Below are positions 45,758 through 55,397 of a DNA stretch of 64,000 bases, in pieces; the stretch's first letter is position 1; the number at the start of each line of letters is the position of its first letter. A program made the position numbers and the translations under genes. The stretch lies in NCBI RefSeq assembly GCF_000153025.1, contig NZ_CH672432.1, positions 291,127 through 355,126 of the forward strand, in the 5' to 3' direction. This DNA comes from Marinomonas sp. MED121 (GTDB lineage Bacteria > Pseudomonadota > Gammaproteobacteria > Pseudomonadales > Marinomonadaceae). Below the pieces are notes generated by a model. The model saw only the letters and a list, made by a program, of their open reading frames with translations, was not told the DNA's origin and made no database searches.

Positions 45758-46118
45758 TAATTCATTCTCTTAATGAATAAGTCATAGATAGATAAAAAGA
45801 CGCTAAAATGAACTTAATTCAGTATAGGCAATGCATATTAATAGTAAATGTTTCGTAAGTAACATAGATGACAGTTAGTGTAACTGACCTAAGCAATAGC
45901 ACAGGCTAGCCTTACAAAAAAACAAGTTTATTACCCCCGAATTTAGGCCTATTGAAACCTCAGGGCCTTAAACCTCATGCACCTAATACCTTTATGCTTT
46001 TTACTCATGAAAAAATAGTTATTAGCTCTCTATACAATTTGGCATGACTTCCATAAAAAAAGCCTTGTCGTTTTAACAACAAGGCCTTTAAAAAGAAATC
46101 GCAACTTAGTGACTATAT
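45758..46118. other. Intergenic region
   Basis: About 360 bases. No gene is recognised. A terminator for the leftward gene at its right end is listed separately (46056-46091). Confidence 0.5.
46056..46091 (-). terminator. Terminator of the DUF6172-like gene
   Basis: AAAGCCTTGTCGTT / AACAACAAGGCCTTT inverted repeat, preceded on the plus strand by an A run that becomes the T run on the minus strand. It lies past the extended frame of the small gene at 46119-46454. Confidence 0.8.
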
Positions 46119-46181
46119 TTACTCTTCTTCAGCAAATGATTCACTATCATCCAGCTCACCGTCTTCTTGAGTATGCACCAC

Positions 46182-46454
46182 TCACTCGGCAGGTACGGCT
46201 AAAATTTCTAAATAAAAAGAAGTCCAAGCTTGGCTTTCTGCATAACTAATACTTTCATTAATTTTAGCAGTACGTATGACTTCAGCAGTTTCTTCAGTTT
46301 GACCAAATCGGCAATCAAAACCCCAATAATCAGCCCAATCAGGCAATGTTTTATTACGCTCGCGTTTTAAGTATTTTTTAACATCCCCTTTGGCGGCTTC
46401 GATCAAACGTGGATAAGCAATTTTGGTGTGAGATAGTACAAAGGTTTTTTTCAT
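46182..46454 (-). CDS. DUF6172-like small protein, possibly shortened by a nonsense codon
   Basis: A 90-residue protein beginning MKKTFVLSHTKIAYPRLIEA, with DWADYWGFDCRFG and WTSFYLEILAVPAE. The ATG at 46454 has AGGA upstream; the longer open frame before it lacks one. The stop is TGA at 46182-46184, but the same frame continues 20 more codons with an acidic end (VVHTQEDGELDDSESFAEEE) to TAA at 46119. A single CGA-to-TGA change would explain this, since Arg is plausible there. The product is likely still folded. Function unknown. Confidence 0.65.
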   Translation of the reverse strand: MKKTFVLSHTKIAYPRLIEAAKGDVKKYLKRERNKTLPDWADYWGFDCRFGQTEETAEVIRTAKINESISYAESQAWTSFYLEILAVPAE

Positions 46455-46736
46455 AAGGATCCTAGAAAAATAAGGGCTGTAATTTGTTATAAACCAAGAC
46501 ATTGTTATAAGAATTGAATAGGCCGAACTCAGACAATTTAACAATAAAATGCGTCAGATCTCCCCAGAGAATATAAGGACTATCATTTTGATAATGGAAT
46601 CAACTAGGTCAACGGCTATTTTGCACGCCATAAACTAACAATTAGATGTTAGCAGTACATAAACATACTGTTTTATAGCATATATGAGTTTAAATAGTTG
46701 GTAATAACAAGAAAGGCATGACGTATAGATATTGGA
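46455..46736. other. Intergenic region between the small gene and SRP RNA
   Basis: About 280 bases, AT-rich. It holds the upstream region of the leftward small gene and the 3' side of the SRP RNA. Nothing else is recognised. Confidence 0.45.
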
Positions 46737-46846
46737 GGCACTTCCACCAGCCGCATCTCGGCACACAACTCCATCGCTGTGGCTGCTTCCTTCCGGACCT
46801 GACCAGATTAACGACTTCATGTTGCGAGAGGACCAGCAGAAGTACC
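46737..46846 (-). ncRNA. ffs: Signal recognition particle RNA (4.5S type)
   Basis: On the minus strand the diagnostic SRP core GGTCAGGTCCGGAAGGAAGC is present with AGCC after it, and the apical GGTCCTCTCGCAAC side strand. The two ends pair (GGTACTTCTGCTGG with CTGGTGGAAGTGCC), giving a hairpin of about 110 bases, the usual bacterial length. It binds Ffh for co-translational targeting. A good promoter lies 32-69 bases upstream; the true 5' end may be a little longer. Confidence 0.92.
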
Positions 46847-46878
46847 ATTGAGGAGGTCTCTGCTAAACCTTGGAGCGA

Positions 46879-46906
46879 ATTATACCTAGCTAATTCAATT
46901 TGGCAA
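46879..46906 (-). promoter_or_regulatory. Promoter of the SRP RNA
   Basis: On the minus strand TTGCCA (46906-46901) and TATAAT (46884-46879) are separated by 16 bases, a near-consensus sigma-70 promoter. The start would be about 25-30 bases before the RNA hairpin. Confidence 0.75.
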
Positions 46907-47223
46907 CTGTCTTTTATACTATTTTTCAAATACTTAAAGCTTGTTTATATTTTAATCACTTTCCTTTTAAAACAATAAGTTGCCCTTTTTGTTCAGCAGA
47001 CTATTAGCAATGACGATAACCAAACCCTATCTAGCATGAGCAGCTGACAGGATTTTAAGCGCTTTATAGACACACATTAGATTGGATATAAAAATATACG
47101 GATATTTTCTAACCGTACCTACAGTAAGTATTAGATATAGCGGCTTATATTGCGTAAAATAGCGCCTTTAAATTCATCTCATTTATATGTTCGGCCTAGC
47201 CAACTTCCTATTAGGAGTTACCT

Positions 47224-48087
47224 TTGAAGCTTTTCGTTAAAAACCTAACCCACGTAGACTTTTCTCTATTTGATACTGGCCGTGGCCTATTAGGTGAAAG
47301 CTGGCATACGGATGTGGTGCTTGAAGGTAATCTCAATGACGAGAGTATGGTGTGTGATTTTAGCATTGTTAAAAAGCTGATTAAAAAATGGCTAGACGAG
47401 AATATAGACCATTGCTTGGCCATTCCTCACCAAAATGCATCAGTAAGTATGGATACTAAGGACGATGCTAAGCACGTGTTTGAGTTTGATAAAGGGGGTG
47501 AAAATCATTTTTATTGCGCTGCGCCAAAGCAAGCTTTTTGTATTCTGCCCCTTGAAGAAGTCACACCAGAAGCGGTTGCCTCTTGGTGCGAAGATCAAAT
47601 CATGGCCATCTTGCCTGCTGACCTTGCCCAAGTAAGCATCACTTTTACACCTGAAGCTATACAAGGTGCACAATATCAGTACAGTCATGGCCTTAAAAAA
47701 CATGATGGTAACTGCCAGCGCATTGCTCATGGACATAGATCAACCATAGATATCTTTAAAGACGGGGTAAAATCCCTTGAGCTTGAGCAAGATTGGGCCA
47801 AACGCTGGCATGATATTTATATTGGCACTGAAGAAGACTTGATCGGCATTATTAGTGAAAAAGGACATCACTTTCATCACTTTGCTTATGAAAGCCAACA
47901 GGGCCATTTTGAGTTAATTATTAGCAGCAAACAAACCTACATGATACATACGGATACAACGGTTGAATCCTTGTCGAGCCATATCACAGATACATTAGCC
48001 AACGAGAATCCAGGTCGTAATATTGAAGTCCATGCCTATGAAGGCATAGGTAAAGGCGCCATTTCAAATAAGGTTGTAAGTTTATGA
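47224..48087 (+). CDS. Double-domain 6-pyruvoyl-tetrahydropterin synthase/QueD-like protein
   Basis: A 287-residue protein with two PTPS-type halves. The first starts FVKNLTHVDFSLFD, with histidines in ESWHTDVVLEG; the second has AHGHRSTIDIFKDG. In ordinary QueD/PTPS a zinc is held by three His. Here the count and order differ between halves, so activity is uncertain. The start is TTG at 47224, right after TTAGGAG. It overlaps hisI by four bases. The pairing with hisI is unusual, but both handle nucleotide-derived rings. Confidence 0.8.
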   Translation: MKLFVKNLTHVDFSLFDTGRGLLGESWHTDVVLEGNLNDESMVCDFSIVKKLIKKWLDENIDHCLAIPHQNASVSMDTKDDAKHVFEFDKGGENHFYCAAPKQAFCILPLEEVTPEAVASWCEDQIMAILPADLAQVSITFTPEAIQGAQYQYSHGLKKHDGNCQRIAHGHRSTIDIFKDGVKSLELEQDWAKRWHDIYIGTEEDLIGIISEKGHHFHHFAYESQQGHFELIISSKQTYMIHTDTTVESLSSHITDTLANENPGRNIEVHAYEGIGKGAISNKVVSL

Positions 48088-48491
48088 GTTTGAAGACGTT
48101 TGAAACCCTTCCTCAAGGTACTGAGTTAGGGCTAAAAGAAATATTAAGTCATTTGAAAAAAGATGATGCCGGCTTAATAGCTGCCATTGCACAACAACAT
48201 GATACTGGCGAAGTACTCATGCTGGCTTATATGAATGAGAAATCTATCCTGGAAACCTTAGAAACGGGTCAAGTTTGTTATTGGTCTCGTTCACGCCAAA
48301 CTTATTGGCGCAAGGGAGAAAGCTCAGGTCATAGGCAATCACTTGTTTCTATGTCTTTTGATTGTGATGGCGACTGCATACTATTAAAGGTCGATCAAAA
48401 AGGGCCTGCTTGTCATACCAATCGACGCAATTGCTTTTTCTTCGAAGTGAATCAAGACAAGGTCATCATCAATTCTAAACCCATGAGCTAG
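48084..48491 (+). CDS. hisI: Phosphoribosyl-AMP cyclohydrolase
   Basis: A 135-residue stand-alone HisI domain. The family motifs are VLMLAYMNEKSI, YWSRSRQTYWRKGESSGH, the acidic DCDGDCILLKV and GPACHT with the zinc Cys pair, followed by NRRNCFF. It catalyses the third step of histidine synthesis. It is not next to other his genes. Its ATG overlaps the stop of the PTPS-like gene. Confidence 0.95.
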   Translation: MSLKTFETLPQGTELGLKEILSHLKKDDAGLIAAIAQQHDTGEVLMLAYMNEKSILETLETGQVCYWSRSRQTYWRKGESSGHRQSLVSMSFDCDGDCILLKVDQKGPACHTNRRNCFFFEVNQDKVIINSKPMS

Positions 48492-48959
48492 AGGCTTTCA
48501 TCTAGCTAAAGACTTCTCACTTCGTTATTAAGTGTTAAAGCTGTTTACATTATTCAGTTTTAACACTTCATTTACCTCCCTATTTTCCACCTAGCTTTTT
48601 CCCCTACTAGCAATCACCACCTTATCATTACCAAGTGCGGCAAGTATCTTGCTAGTGTTTATTGATGTTAATTCATAAAGCGAGATACTAAACTGACTTT
48701 TAGGTCAGGTATTTACTGAGGTTAGACTCACTTTGAATCTGAACTAAACTTAAATTAATGAATAAGAATTAATTATCATTAAGTGAAATATTTATGCACT
48801 TTTAACCATAAATTGCCTTTTCTTTTTGCTAATTAACTGTAAACTTCAAATTAACCAGTGTAATTGATTGTAATTATAGTACCGTACAGCAGGATGCTCT
48901 GGGCTAGAATTCCACTAAAAAGCATGGATGAATAATTAAATGTTTGGGTACTCACTACT
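48492..48959. other. Intergenic region before the chemoreceptor
   Basis: About 470 AT-rich bases. It contains the palindrome-like TGACTTTTAGGTCA at 48694-48707. No gene, RNA or clear promoter is recognised. Confidence 0.45.
48694..48707. promoter_or_regulatory. Near-palindrome TGACTTTTAGGTCA
   Basis: One base from the palindrome at 23312-23325 and related to that at 55294-55307. It lies 250 bases before the chemoreceptor gene. Confidence 0.3.
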
Positions 48960-50636
48960 ATGCTCGATTTATCAGTAAAAACGAAAACCTTGTCTCTCGT
49001 CGCACTCTTCTCAGTGCTTATTATTGCCCTAAGCATCAATTCAGCCTACTCAAGCAAAAAAGTCGCACAAGAACTCAACACCCTATCCACCCATAGCCTT
49101 GCGCTTATAAAAAATCTCGAAAAGAGCCGACAATTATTACTAAAGCAATCAGTTGAATTTGAGCGCGGTTACTTTCAGGTCTCTATCGCAAAATCTTTAA
49201 GTGGTTATGGGGTTGAACAAATCACTGAGTCTGAAGAGGCATTTAAAGGCTTTACCAGTGAACTTGAACAAAGCTTGGTAGATGTGACAGACACATTAAA
49301 TGTAATGCCCAAGAATGTAGAGCTCGATGAACTTTTTATCCTTATTGAATCATTAAAGGAAGATCAAGTAGCCTTTTTAGACGCCAGTAGTACGACCTAT
49401 GGCTGGTGGACAAAACTTAAAACCATGCAAGCCAATAAGGCACGTAAAGCCGCAAAAGTCAGCCTTGATGACATTAATGCTGATATGGAAGAAATCATTG
49501 CTAAGATAGATGCCTATGTGGCCAAGGTAAATACAAGTCAAAATCAAAACCTTGAACAGAACGTAATCACATCCTCTATCGTGGCACTTGTTGCTATTAG
49601 TATTGGCATCATCATTAGTCTATTAATGGTAGGCAATATTTCAAACGCCCTTCAAGGGGCAGTAAATCGTGCTAAAGAAATTGCAGCCGGCAATTTAACA
49701 CAAGCCAGTTCAAGCAAACGTTCAGAAGCCAAACGTGATGAAATTGGTCAACTTGAAGTTGCCATGGACACCCTAGTAACGCAACTAAGCAGTATATTAA
49801 ATGATGTATCTGTTTCAAGCCATTTGCTAACAGAAGCCGCTGACAACCTAAACGAAGAAACACGTAACTCGTCAAAAATGGTTGAAGAGCAACAATCTGA
49901 AACAGGCCTTATCTCTCAAGCAATCAATGAGATTCAATCAACCGCTATGCATGTGTCGGAATCCACATCGGATGCCAGTGCAGCAGCTCAGGACGCTGCA
50001 GTGGCAGCGGATGAAGGCCATAAAATCGTATTGGGCACCATTAACTCAATTGAAAACTTAGCGACTGAAATTAATGGCGCTGCGCAAACGATTAATAAGT
50101 TAGAAGAAGACACAAATAATATCACTCAAATTTTGAATGTCATTTTAGGCATAGCAGAACAAACCAACCTACTCGCCCTTAATGCTGCAATTGAAGCAGC
50201 GAGAGCCGGTGAACAAGGACGAGGTTTTGCGGTTGTTGCTGACGAAGTGAGAACCTTGGCGCAAAATACGCAAGATGCAACACAGCAAATTGAGCAGATG
50301 ATTAGCAAGCTACAATCCGGTACCAATTTGGCGGTACAAGCGATGAAGTCTAGCCACTCTATTTCGACCGATGTGGTTGAAATAGTAAAAGAAGAAGAAG
50401 CATCATTGCAGAGTATCAACGGCTCAGTGTCTAAAATTCGTGATATGAATGATCGAATTTCAGCGACCGCTGAAGAACAGGCAAACGTAACCTCTGAAGT
50501 CAATCAAAACGTGAGTAATATTGCTGACATTGCGTTGAAATCAACTGAGTCAATTCACACTATTAATGATGATGCGGCTAAAGTGGCAAAACTTGCTAAG
50601 CAACTATGTGATAAGATCGAATACTTCAAGATTTAA
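48960..50636 (+). CDS. Methyl-accepting chemotaxis protein
   Basis: A 558-residue chemoreceptor. First membrane segment about residues 10-30 ([20 protein letters not shown]), a periplasmic helical ligand domain of about 170 residues, second segment about 205-225 ([19 protein letters not shown]), a HAMP domain to about 280, then the signalling domain with the hairpin tip near residues 395-425 ([20 protein letters not shown] followed by [17 protein letters not shown]). It ends without a pentapeptide tether. The ligand is unknown. The start has no strong ribosome site. Confidence 0.95.
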   Translation: MLDLSVKTKTLSLVALFSVLIIALSINSAYSSKKVAQELNTLSTHSLALIKNLEKSRQLLLKQSVEFERGYFQVSIAKSLSGYGVEQITESEEAFKGFTSELEQSLVDVTDTLNVMPKNVELDELFILIESLKEDQVAFLDASSTTYGWWTKLKTMQANKARKAAKVSLDDINADMEEIIAKIDAYVAKVNTSQNQNLEQNVITSSIVALVAISIGIIISLLMVGNISNALQGAVNRAKEIAAGNLTQASSSKRSEAKRDEIGQLEVAMDTLVTQLSSILNDVSVSSHLLTEAADNLNEETRNSSKMVEEQQSETGLISQAINEIQSTAMHVSESTSDASAAAQDAAVAADEGHKIVLGTINSIENLATEINGAAQTINKLEEDTNNITQILNVILGIAEQTNLLALNAAIEAARAGEQGRGFAVVADEVRTLAQNTQDATQQIEQMISKLQSGTNLAVQAMKSSHSISTDVVEIVKEEEASLQSINGSVSKIRDMNDRISATAEEQANVTSEVNQNVSNIADIALKSTESIHTINDDAAKVAKLAKQLCDKIEYFKI

Positions 50637-50716
50637 TATCTGCTCCAGCTAAATCCAATATGGCTCTTGCCCAAAGAGCCATTTCCTCTCACACCTCATA
50701 GAACGGAGATATCTTA

Positions 50717-51484
50717 ATGTGCCGATGGGTTGCCTATAAAGGGCAGGAAATATATCTAGAATCCTTGCTATTTGACTCTGAACACTCCCTCATAGATCAA
50801 AGCTTAAGTGCTCGTAAATCTCAAGTCACCGTGAATGCAGATGGCTTTGGTCTTGGTTGGTATGATGAGCGCAGCGAACCCGGCCTATATCACGAGATCA
50901 TGCCAGCTTGGAGTGACTGCAACCTTAAAAGCTTGAGCGCTCACATAAAGAGCAAACTCTTTTTTGCCCATGTAAGAGCGTCCACAGGAACCGCCACAAA
51001 CCGCTCCAACTGCCACCCTTTTGCCTATAAGAACTGGCTTTTTATGCATAATGGTCAAATTGGGGATTATGAAGCTATACGCTGGCATTTAGACCGTTTG
51101 ATACCAGAGCACCTATACAGCCATCGCAAAGGCGCCACTGATTCTGAATTGATCTTCTTATTATTGATTGCCAACGGATTGGAACACGATTTAGAGAAAT
51201 CAGTTAAAACCACCATTAAACAAATTGAAGCCATTATGCGAGACAAAGGCATCACAGAAGCCTTTCGTTTAACTGCGGTTATCTCTGACGGTGAAGAACT
51301 GACAGCCATCCGCTATTCAAATGATGACCAACCTGCAAGCCTATATTATAAGCTGTTTGATGGCCATCTAGTGCTTGCCTCCGAACCTTCTGAGCACAGC
51401 ACGAAAGGCTGGCAACATGTCTGTCCAAATCATATTGGCAGCATTGACCAAAACGGCTTATCCAGCAGACCATTATTTGATTAA
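50717..51484 (+). CDS. Class II glutamine amidotransferase (YafJ-like)
   Basis: A 255-residue stand-alone GATase II. It begins MCRW, so Cys2 becomes the N-terminal nucleophile after Met removal. Other motifs are NADGFGLGWY, FFAHVRASTGT, NCHPFAYKNWLFMHNGQIG and GATDSELIF. Such proteins release ammonia from glutamine or hydrolyse gamma-glutamyl amides; the acceptor is unknown. ACGGAGA lies before the start. A bidirectional terminator follows. Confidence 0.9.
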   Translation: MCRWVAYKGQEIYLESLLFDSEHSLIDQSLSARKSQVTVNADGFGLGWYDERSEPGLYHEIMPAWSDCNLKSLSAHIKSKLFFAHVRASTGTATNRSNCHPFAYKNWLFMHNGQIGDYEAIRWHLDRLIPEHLYSHRKGATDSELIFLLLIANGLEHDLEKSVKTTIKQIEAIMRDKGITEAFRLTAVISDGEELTAIRYSNDDQPASLYYKLFDGHLVLASEPSEHSTKGWQHVCPNHIGSIDQNGLSSRPLFD

Positions 51485-51507
51485 GCCTTATAAAGTTAAA
51501 ACCCGTG

Positions 51508-51543
51508 CACAAAAAAGGACGCGATGGCGTCCTTTTTTGTGCA
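51508..51543. terminator. Bidirectional terminator
   Basis: GCACAAAAAAGGACGC / GCGTCCTTTTTTGTGC hairpin with A and T runs between the amidotransferase and the leftward tubulin-like gene. Confidence 0.88.
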
Positions 51544-51560
51544 CTAGCCTCTTTAAACCA

Positions 51561-53585
51561 TTAAAAATTAAGAGACAGTACGTTGGTTTTACTCACCCTA
51601 TGACGATATATTTCACGTAAATATTTAATCGATTTTTTCACGTTTTCAACATCGAGACGAATATCATTGATAGAGACAAACTTCTCTTGATCGTCGATTA
51701 ATTCACGATATTTTTTCTCGTACATAGGCTTAATCGCGTACCAATTCGTATCCAAAATTTTCGCAGGATTCTCATGGGTATTAAAGTAACGATCCACTTC
51801 TTCTTCATTAAACTCTTCAGTCGTAATAAAGTTTAAAATCGCTTTATCCACTTCATCACTAAAGCGATACTCGTCACGGGCAAAGCATCGTTTAACATAG
51901 GCAACCATCAAGGTTAAAAAGTCATCACTCAAGCAAGGACTCTTAGCAACCAGAGTTGTTAATGATAAGTTGGCAGATGCACCAATCACTAGCGCATAAC
52001 GCTTCAATGTTGTATTCGGGAATAAACTATTAAGATGTAATTTCAAACGATTCAATGCAGTAAAAGACAGTTTATAATCCTTTGGCAAAGAAATAATCGA
52101 AACAACTGAAGAACAGTTTTTGAAGAAATGTAAGTGATTTAAACTGTTAGTATCATAGCCAGATTCACGATAATTTTTCAGCGCTTCACTATAGCTAGAT
52201 GACTCAATCGGTAAAATACTGATCCCTTCGATCGCAGATGTATCTTGATTAAAGTGGGGTAAATCAATCGATCGACAGAATAAATCATCGATGTCGATAT
52301 TTTCTTTAGTACTACTTGTGACCACACTTTCAGCGTAAGCAATTGCAACGGGGCCCGCCAAACTCATAAACAAATCATTGGCATCAAGGCGTATGGTTTC
52401 AGCAATATCCACACCCGCACGACGGAAGTAATCTTCATCATAATCTGTGGTGACAGCTTGAGCGGTCAAGATATTAAAGATTTGCTGAGAGATATACTGG
52501 TTCGCATATTTCTCCATGGTATTTACATCAATGTCTGATTCAGCCCCATCGTTCTCTTCTGCATATCGCATAATGTCATTAGAAATTAACATCATGGAGT
52601 TCCAAGGACGTATACGCTGCATCACATTGCTAGGGTGATCATGATCTTCCCTTTCTACGTTATATGAGAAATCCCACTCTTCCGATAAGTATTTACAAAG
52701 CAAACGACCCGCATTGATATGGAGTGCTTCGGAGACTTCGATCTTGTCACCTGAAATATTTGGCAAGATACAAATACCAGAGGTAAAAATAGGCTCAAAC
52801 ACAAAGCTATGACGTTTATCTAAAACCTTACTTTGCGCTGAGTGATAGTCGAAGGTTTTACTCATATAAGAGTACTGCTGGGCCAATCCAAACTCGGAAG
52901 CCATACCAGACCCTGTCCCCCCACCAGCACTGAAAATATAAAAGTACAAGCGTGATTGATTGGCTTTAATACCACACGAATCAACCAAATAAGAGTGCAT
53001 ATGACGCCAAGCCGAATTATTAAAACTGTTGGTGTCTTTATTAAGAATAATTTTAGCCAGATATTGACCTAGGATGGGGGCATTACCCGCACCCCCTGCA
53101 TGCACTTCAGATAAGTCCATGATTTGCAGTTTTTTGTATTCATCTAGGAAATTACTACGACCATTTTGCGAAGAAAAACGAATACGCCCTTCGATGTCTT
53201 TATCAAGGTCACCTAGCATCACCACAGGTTCAATGAGGAAAACCGGCCTAGGCTCGCCCTTGATCTCAATCGGCAGATGTTTTTGGATCCAGCGCATAGG
53301 CCTGAACTCACCTTCGGAGCTTGCCTTGTCTTGCAACTCCAAATCAGCCATGTAGTTACTACGAGCATTATAAACAAGCGTCGCCACATCCAGTGCGATA
53401 TTTGAGCCACAACGCCCCAATCCGATCAAACAAACAGAGGGAAAATTTTGGTCGTTTATTTCGCTTTCAGGGTCTAGATTAGGGAATATTTGTCGACGAA
53501 CAATGTCGAGGTTTTCAAGGATATTGTCTAGATTCTCTTCTGTATAATAGAGATGCTCATTTAATGCTACATCCTTACTCATCAT
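51561..53585 (-). CDS. Tubulin/FtsZ-superfamily GTPase-like protein
   Basis: A 674-residue protein with the tubulin signature SAGGGTGSGMASEFG near residue 220 and an N-terminal glycine-rich nucleotide loop LIGLGRCGSNIA near 55. The C-terminal 300 residues are helical, charged and unlike FtsZ. FtsZ is about 390 residues, so this is a different, larger family member (tubulin-like group). Its role is unknown; cytoskeletal filament, phage-related positioning or a signalling scaffold are possible. It has no obvious partner gene and its own terminator. AAGGG precedes the ATG. Confidence 0.8.
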   Translation of the reverse strand: MMSKDVALNEHLYYTEENLDNILENLDIVRRQIFPNLDPESEINDQNFPSVCLIGLGRCGSNIALDVATLVYNARSNYMADLELQDKASSEGEFRPMRWIQKHLPIEIKGEPRPVFLIEPVVMLGDLDKDIEGRIRFSSQNGRSNFLDEYKKLQIMDLSEVHAGGAGNAPILGQYLAKIILNKDTNSFNNSAWRHMHSYLVDSCGIKANQSRLYFYIFSAGGGTGSGMASEFGLAQQYSYMSKTFDYHSAQSKVLDKRHSFVFEPIFTSGICILPNISGDKIEVSEALHINAGRLLCKYLSEEWDFSYNVEREDHDHPSNVMQRIRPWNSMMLISNDIMRYAEENDGAESDIDVNTMEKYANQYISQQIFNILTAQAVTTDYDEDYFRRAGVDIAETIRLDANDLFMSLAGPVAIAYAESVVTSSTKENIDIDDLFCRSIDLPHFNQDTSAIEGISILPIESSSYSEALKNYRESGYDTNSLNHLHFFKNCSSVVSIISLPKDYKLSFTALNRLKLHLNSLFPNTTLKRYALVIGASANLSLTTLVAKSPCLSDDFLTLMVAYVKRCFARDEYRFSDEVDKAILNFITTEEFNEEEVDRYFNTHENPAKILDTNWYAIKPMYEKKYRELIDDQEKFVSINDIRLDVENVKKSIKYLREIYRHRVSKTNVLSLNF

Positions 53586-53898
53586 AATGCCCTTATATGA
53601 ATAGTTAACACAGATAACACCTCATTCAAAAGTAGGATAATGACATCACTACTTCATCATTTAATATAAATTGTCACATTTTTCTAAATTTAAAAATGCT
53701 AACTCGTTATAAATAAGATGTTTTTAATTGTTAACTAAGTAAGATATCAGATGAGTAGCACAAAAGATATATTGACAGATAGACATTGATTTACATATAC
53801 CTTCATAAAAACAATAAGTTACATTTTTATTAATCTAATGAATTCCATTAAAATTAGGGCCAACATCCTTATTAGCCTTAATTTAAAACGAGAATTAT
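53586..53898. other. Intergenic region
   Basis: About 310 AT-rich bases between two leftward genes. It must hold the promoter of the tubulin-like gene. Nothing else is recognised. Confidence 0.45.
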
Positions 53899-55158
53899 TT
53901 AGCCACACTGACCTGAGTAAAACTCAGCCACCCATTCAGGATGATCAATCAAAGGGTTTCGATTGCCTTGCCACTCTTGAATACGATCATTACGCCTCAT
54001 TTCATTTGCATCAACAGCATCTTCTTGGTGCCAGGTATATAAGGTACAGATCACACCAAAGAAAGAATCACCTGTTTCTGAACTGGTGTTATTCACAAGG
54101 TATAAATCACTCATGTTACCGTCAGACCCATCGTATCTCACATCCATATAAAAGATCATACGGGCAACATCTCCTTTGATATCATCCATAGGTTCAAAAC
54201 TTTCACTGGTAGCATAAGTATCAGCAGCCTCTCCTTGTGCACTTCCGCCCTCATCATAGTCTTTGTTCGAACGCGAGCTATTGACGGTTTTATCCGCCGG
54301 TCTTATATGGTGAATATCCGTATAGCCATATTGTGAAGTAGACGCAAAACCAAGAGATTTTGGCCACACATGCTCTCTATTCCAGCTTTGATTATCAAAT
54401 CCAGTTTGACCATCCCTATCACTCTTATCATGGCTTCTTCTTGTATAAAGTAAAATCACATTACTGGTGTTATCTGGATCTTCATCTGTATATTGCAAGG
54501 CATCCCATACTTCGCTATAGCTAAGTTTAGTATGATTGACCTCCAGCAAATCTTGTAAGGCGGCCTTTAGGCTTGCACCAGAAAGGTTAGTAACTGAATC
54601 ATAATAATCACCACTATAAGAAACACCTTCACCAGAACCATTATTACCACTACAATCTTGACTCAAATTACCAGTAGATGGAGTATCTATTGAACTTGTT
54701 GCCCAATCGGACTCACTCGTACTAGAGGAAATATTAGTACGATATAAAGAGACATATTTTGCTGATAAATCCCAGCCTGAGACCTTTCCTTCCCAAGCAA
54801 CTAAGTCGACCAGGGTGTTGGCATTATATAGCTCAAGATAATCACCAGAATTACCAAGAGAGAGAGTTAAGTCAGATGCATCTGGAGCAAAGCCATACAA
54901 GGCTTCAAAACCAGATGAGCTTCTTGCAAGGGTTAAATAGGTATTTGCCGCTAATGTTCCTGACAAACTATAAGTAGAGCCATTATCTTTTAATTGATAG
55001 CTAGAAAGGTCTACCACATCACAACCTGGATTAAATATTTCAACCCACTCTTCTGATGAATCAGTGCCAGGAGTATCGTAAAGAACTTCAGATATTTGTA
55101 ACTCAGCAAAACCAAAACTACTACCAAAAAGTAACAGACTTGTCATAGGTGCTTTCAT
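53899..55158 (-). CDS. Secreted endonuclease I-family nuclease with lamin-tail domain
   Basis: A 419-residue exported protein. Signal peptide about residues 1-18 (SLLLFGSSFGFA). A lamin-tail domain follows at about 20-140 (LQISEVLYDTPGTDSSEEWV, then EIFNPGCDVVDLSSYQLKD). The C-terminal 230 residues are endonuclease I-like: YTRRSHDKSDRDG, the metal/active-site SWNREHVWPKSLGF, TDIHHIRPADKTVNSSRSNK and FYMDVRYDG. It likely degrades extracellular DNA or RNA for nutrients. Two cysteines near the ends may form a disulfide. Confidence 0.9.
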   Translation of the reverse strand: MKAPMTSLLLFGSSFGFAELQISEVLYDTPGTDSSEEWVEIFNPGCDVVDLSSYQLKDNGSTYSLSGTLAANTYLTLARSSSGFEALYGFAPDASDLTLSLGNSGDYLELYNANTLVDLVAWEGKVSGWDLSAKYVSLYRTNISSSTSESDWATSSIDTPSTGNLSQDCSGNNGSGEGVSYSGDYYDSVTNLSGASLKAALQDLLEVNHTKLSYSEVWDALQYTDEDPDNTSNVILLYTRRSHDKSDRDGQTGFDNQSWNREHVWPKSLGFASTSQYGYTDIHHIRPADKTVNSSRSNKDYDEGGSAQGEAADTYATSESFEPMDDIKGDVARMIFYMDVRYDGSDGNMSDLYLVNNTSSETGDSFFGVICTLYTWHQEDAVDANEMRRNDRIQEWQGNRNPLIDHPEWVAEFYSGQCG

Positions 55159-55293
55159 ACATCTTTCCTTATAAGTTAATTAGTTAGCATCACAATTGGT
55201 GAATAATTAACCTACAAGGCTTGTGCCAAAGCATTATGACAAGGCATATATTTTTAATAGAGGTTCAGATTGTAGAACCAAAAGTTCACTATA

Positions 55294-55307
55294 TGACCTT
55301 TTGGTCA
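55294..55307. promoter_or_regulatory. Near-palindrome TGACCTTTTGGTCA
   Basis: Third copy of the TGACC(N4)GGTCA type in the window. Its position between the endonuclease gene promoter and the thiamine operon end suits a role for the endonuclease gene. Confidence 0.3.
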
Positions 55308-55397
55308 GAATTGAAGCAATATAAACAGGATTTATTGAAAAACCAACGAACGAGTAATCCAAAGAACAAACTGAGTATGATTCAGCCGAAAATACCC

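Noticed and set aside
46690..46978. Open frames on both strands across 46690-46978
   Set aside because: They overlap the SRP RNA and its promoter and have no ribosome sites or protein-like composition.
53838..54179. Rightward open frame across the endonuclease gene end
   Set aside because: It is antisense to the C terminus of the endonuclease I-like protein, which has clear motifs.
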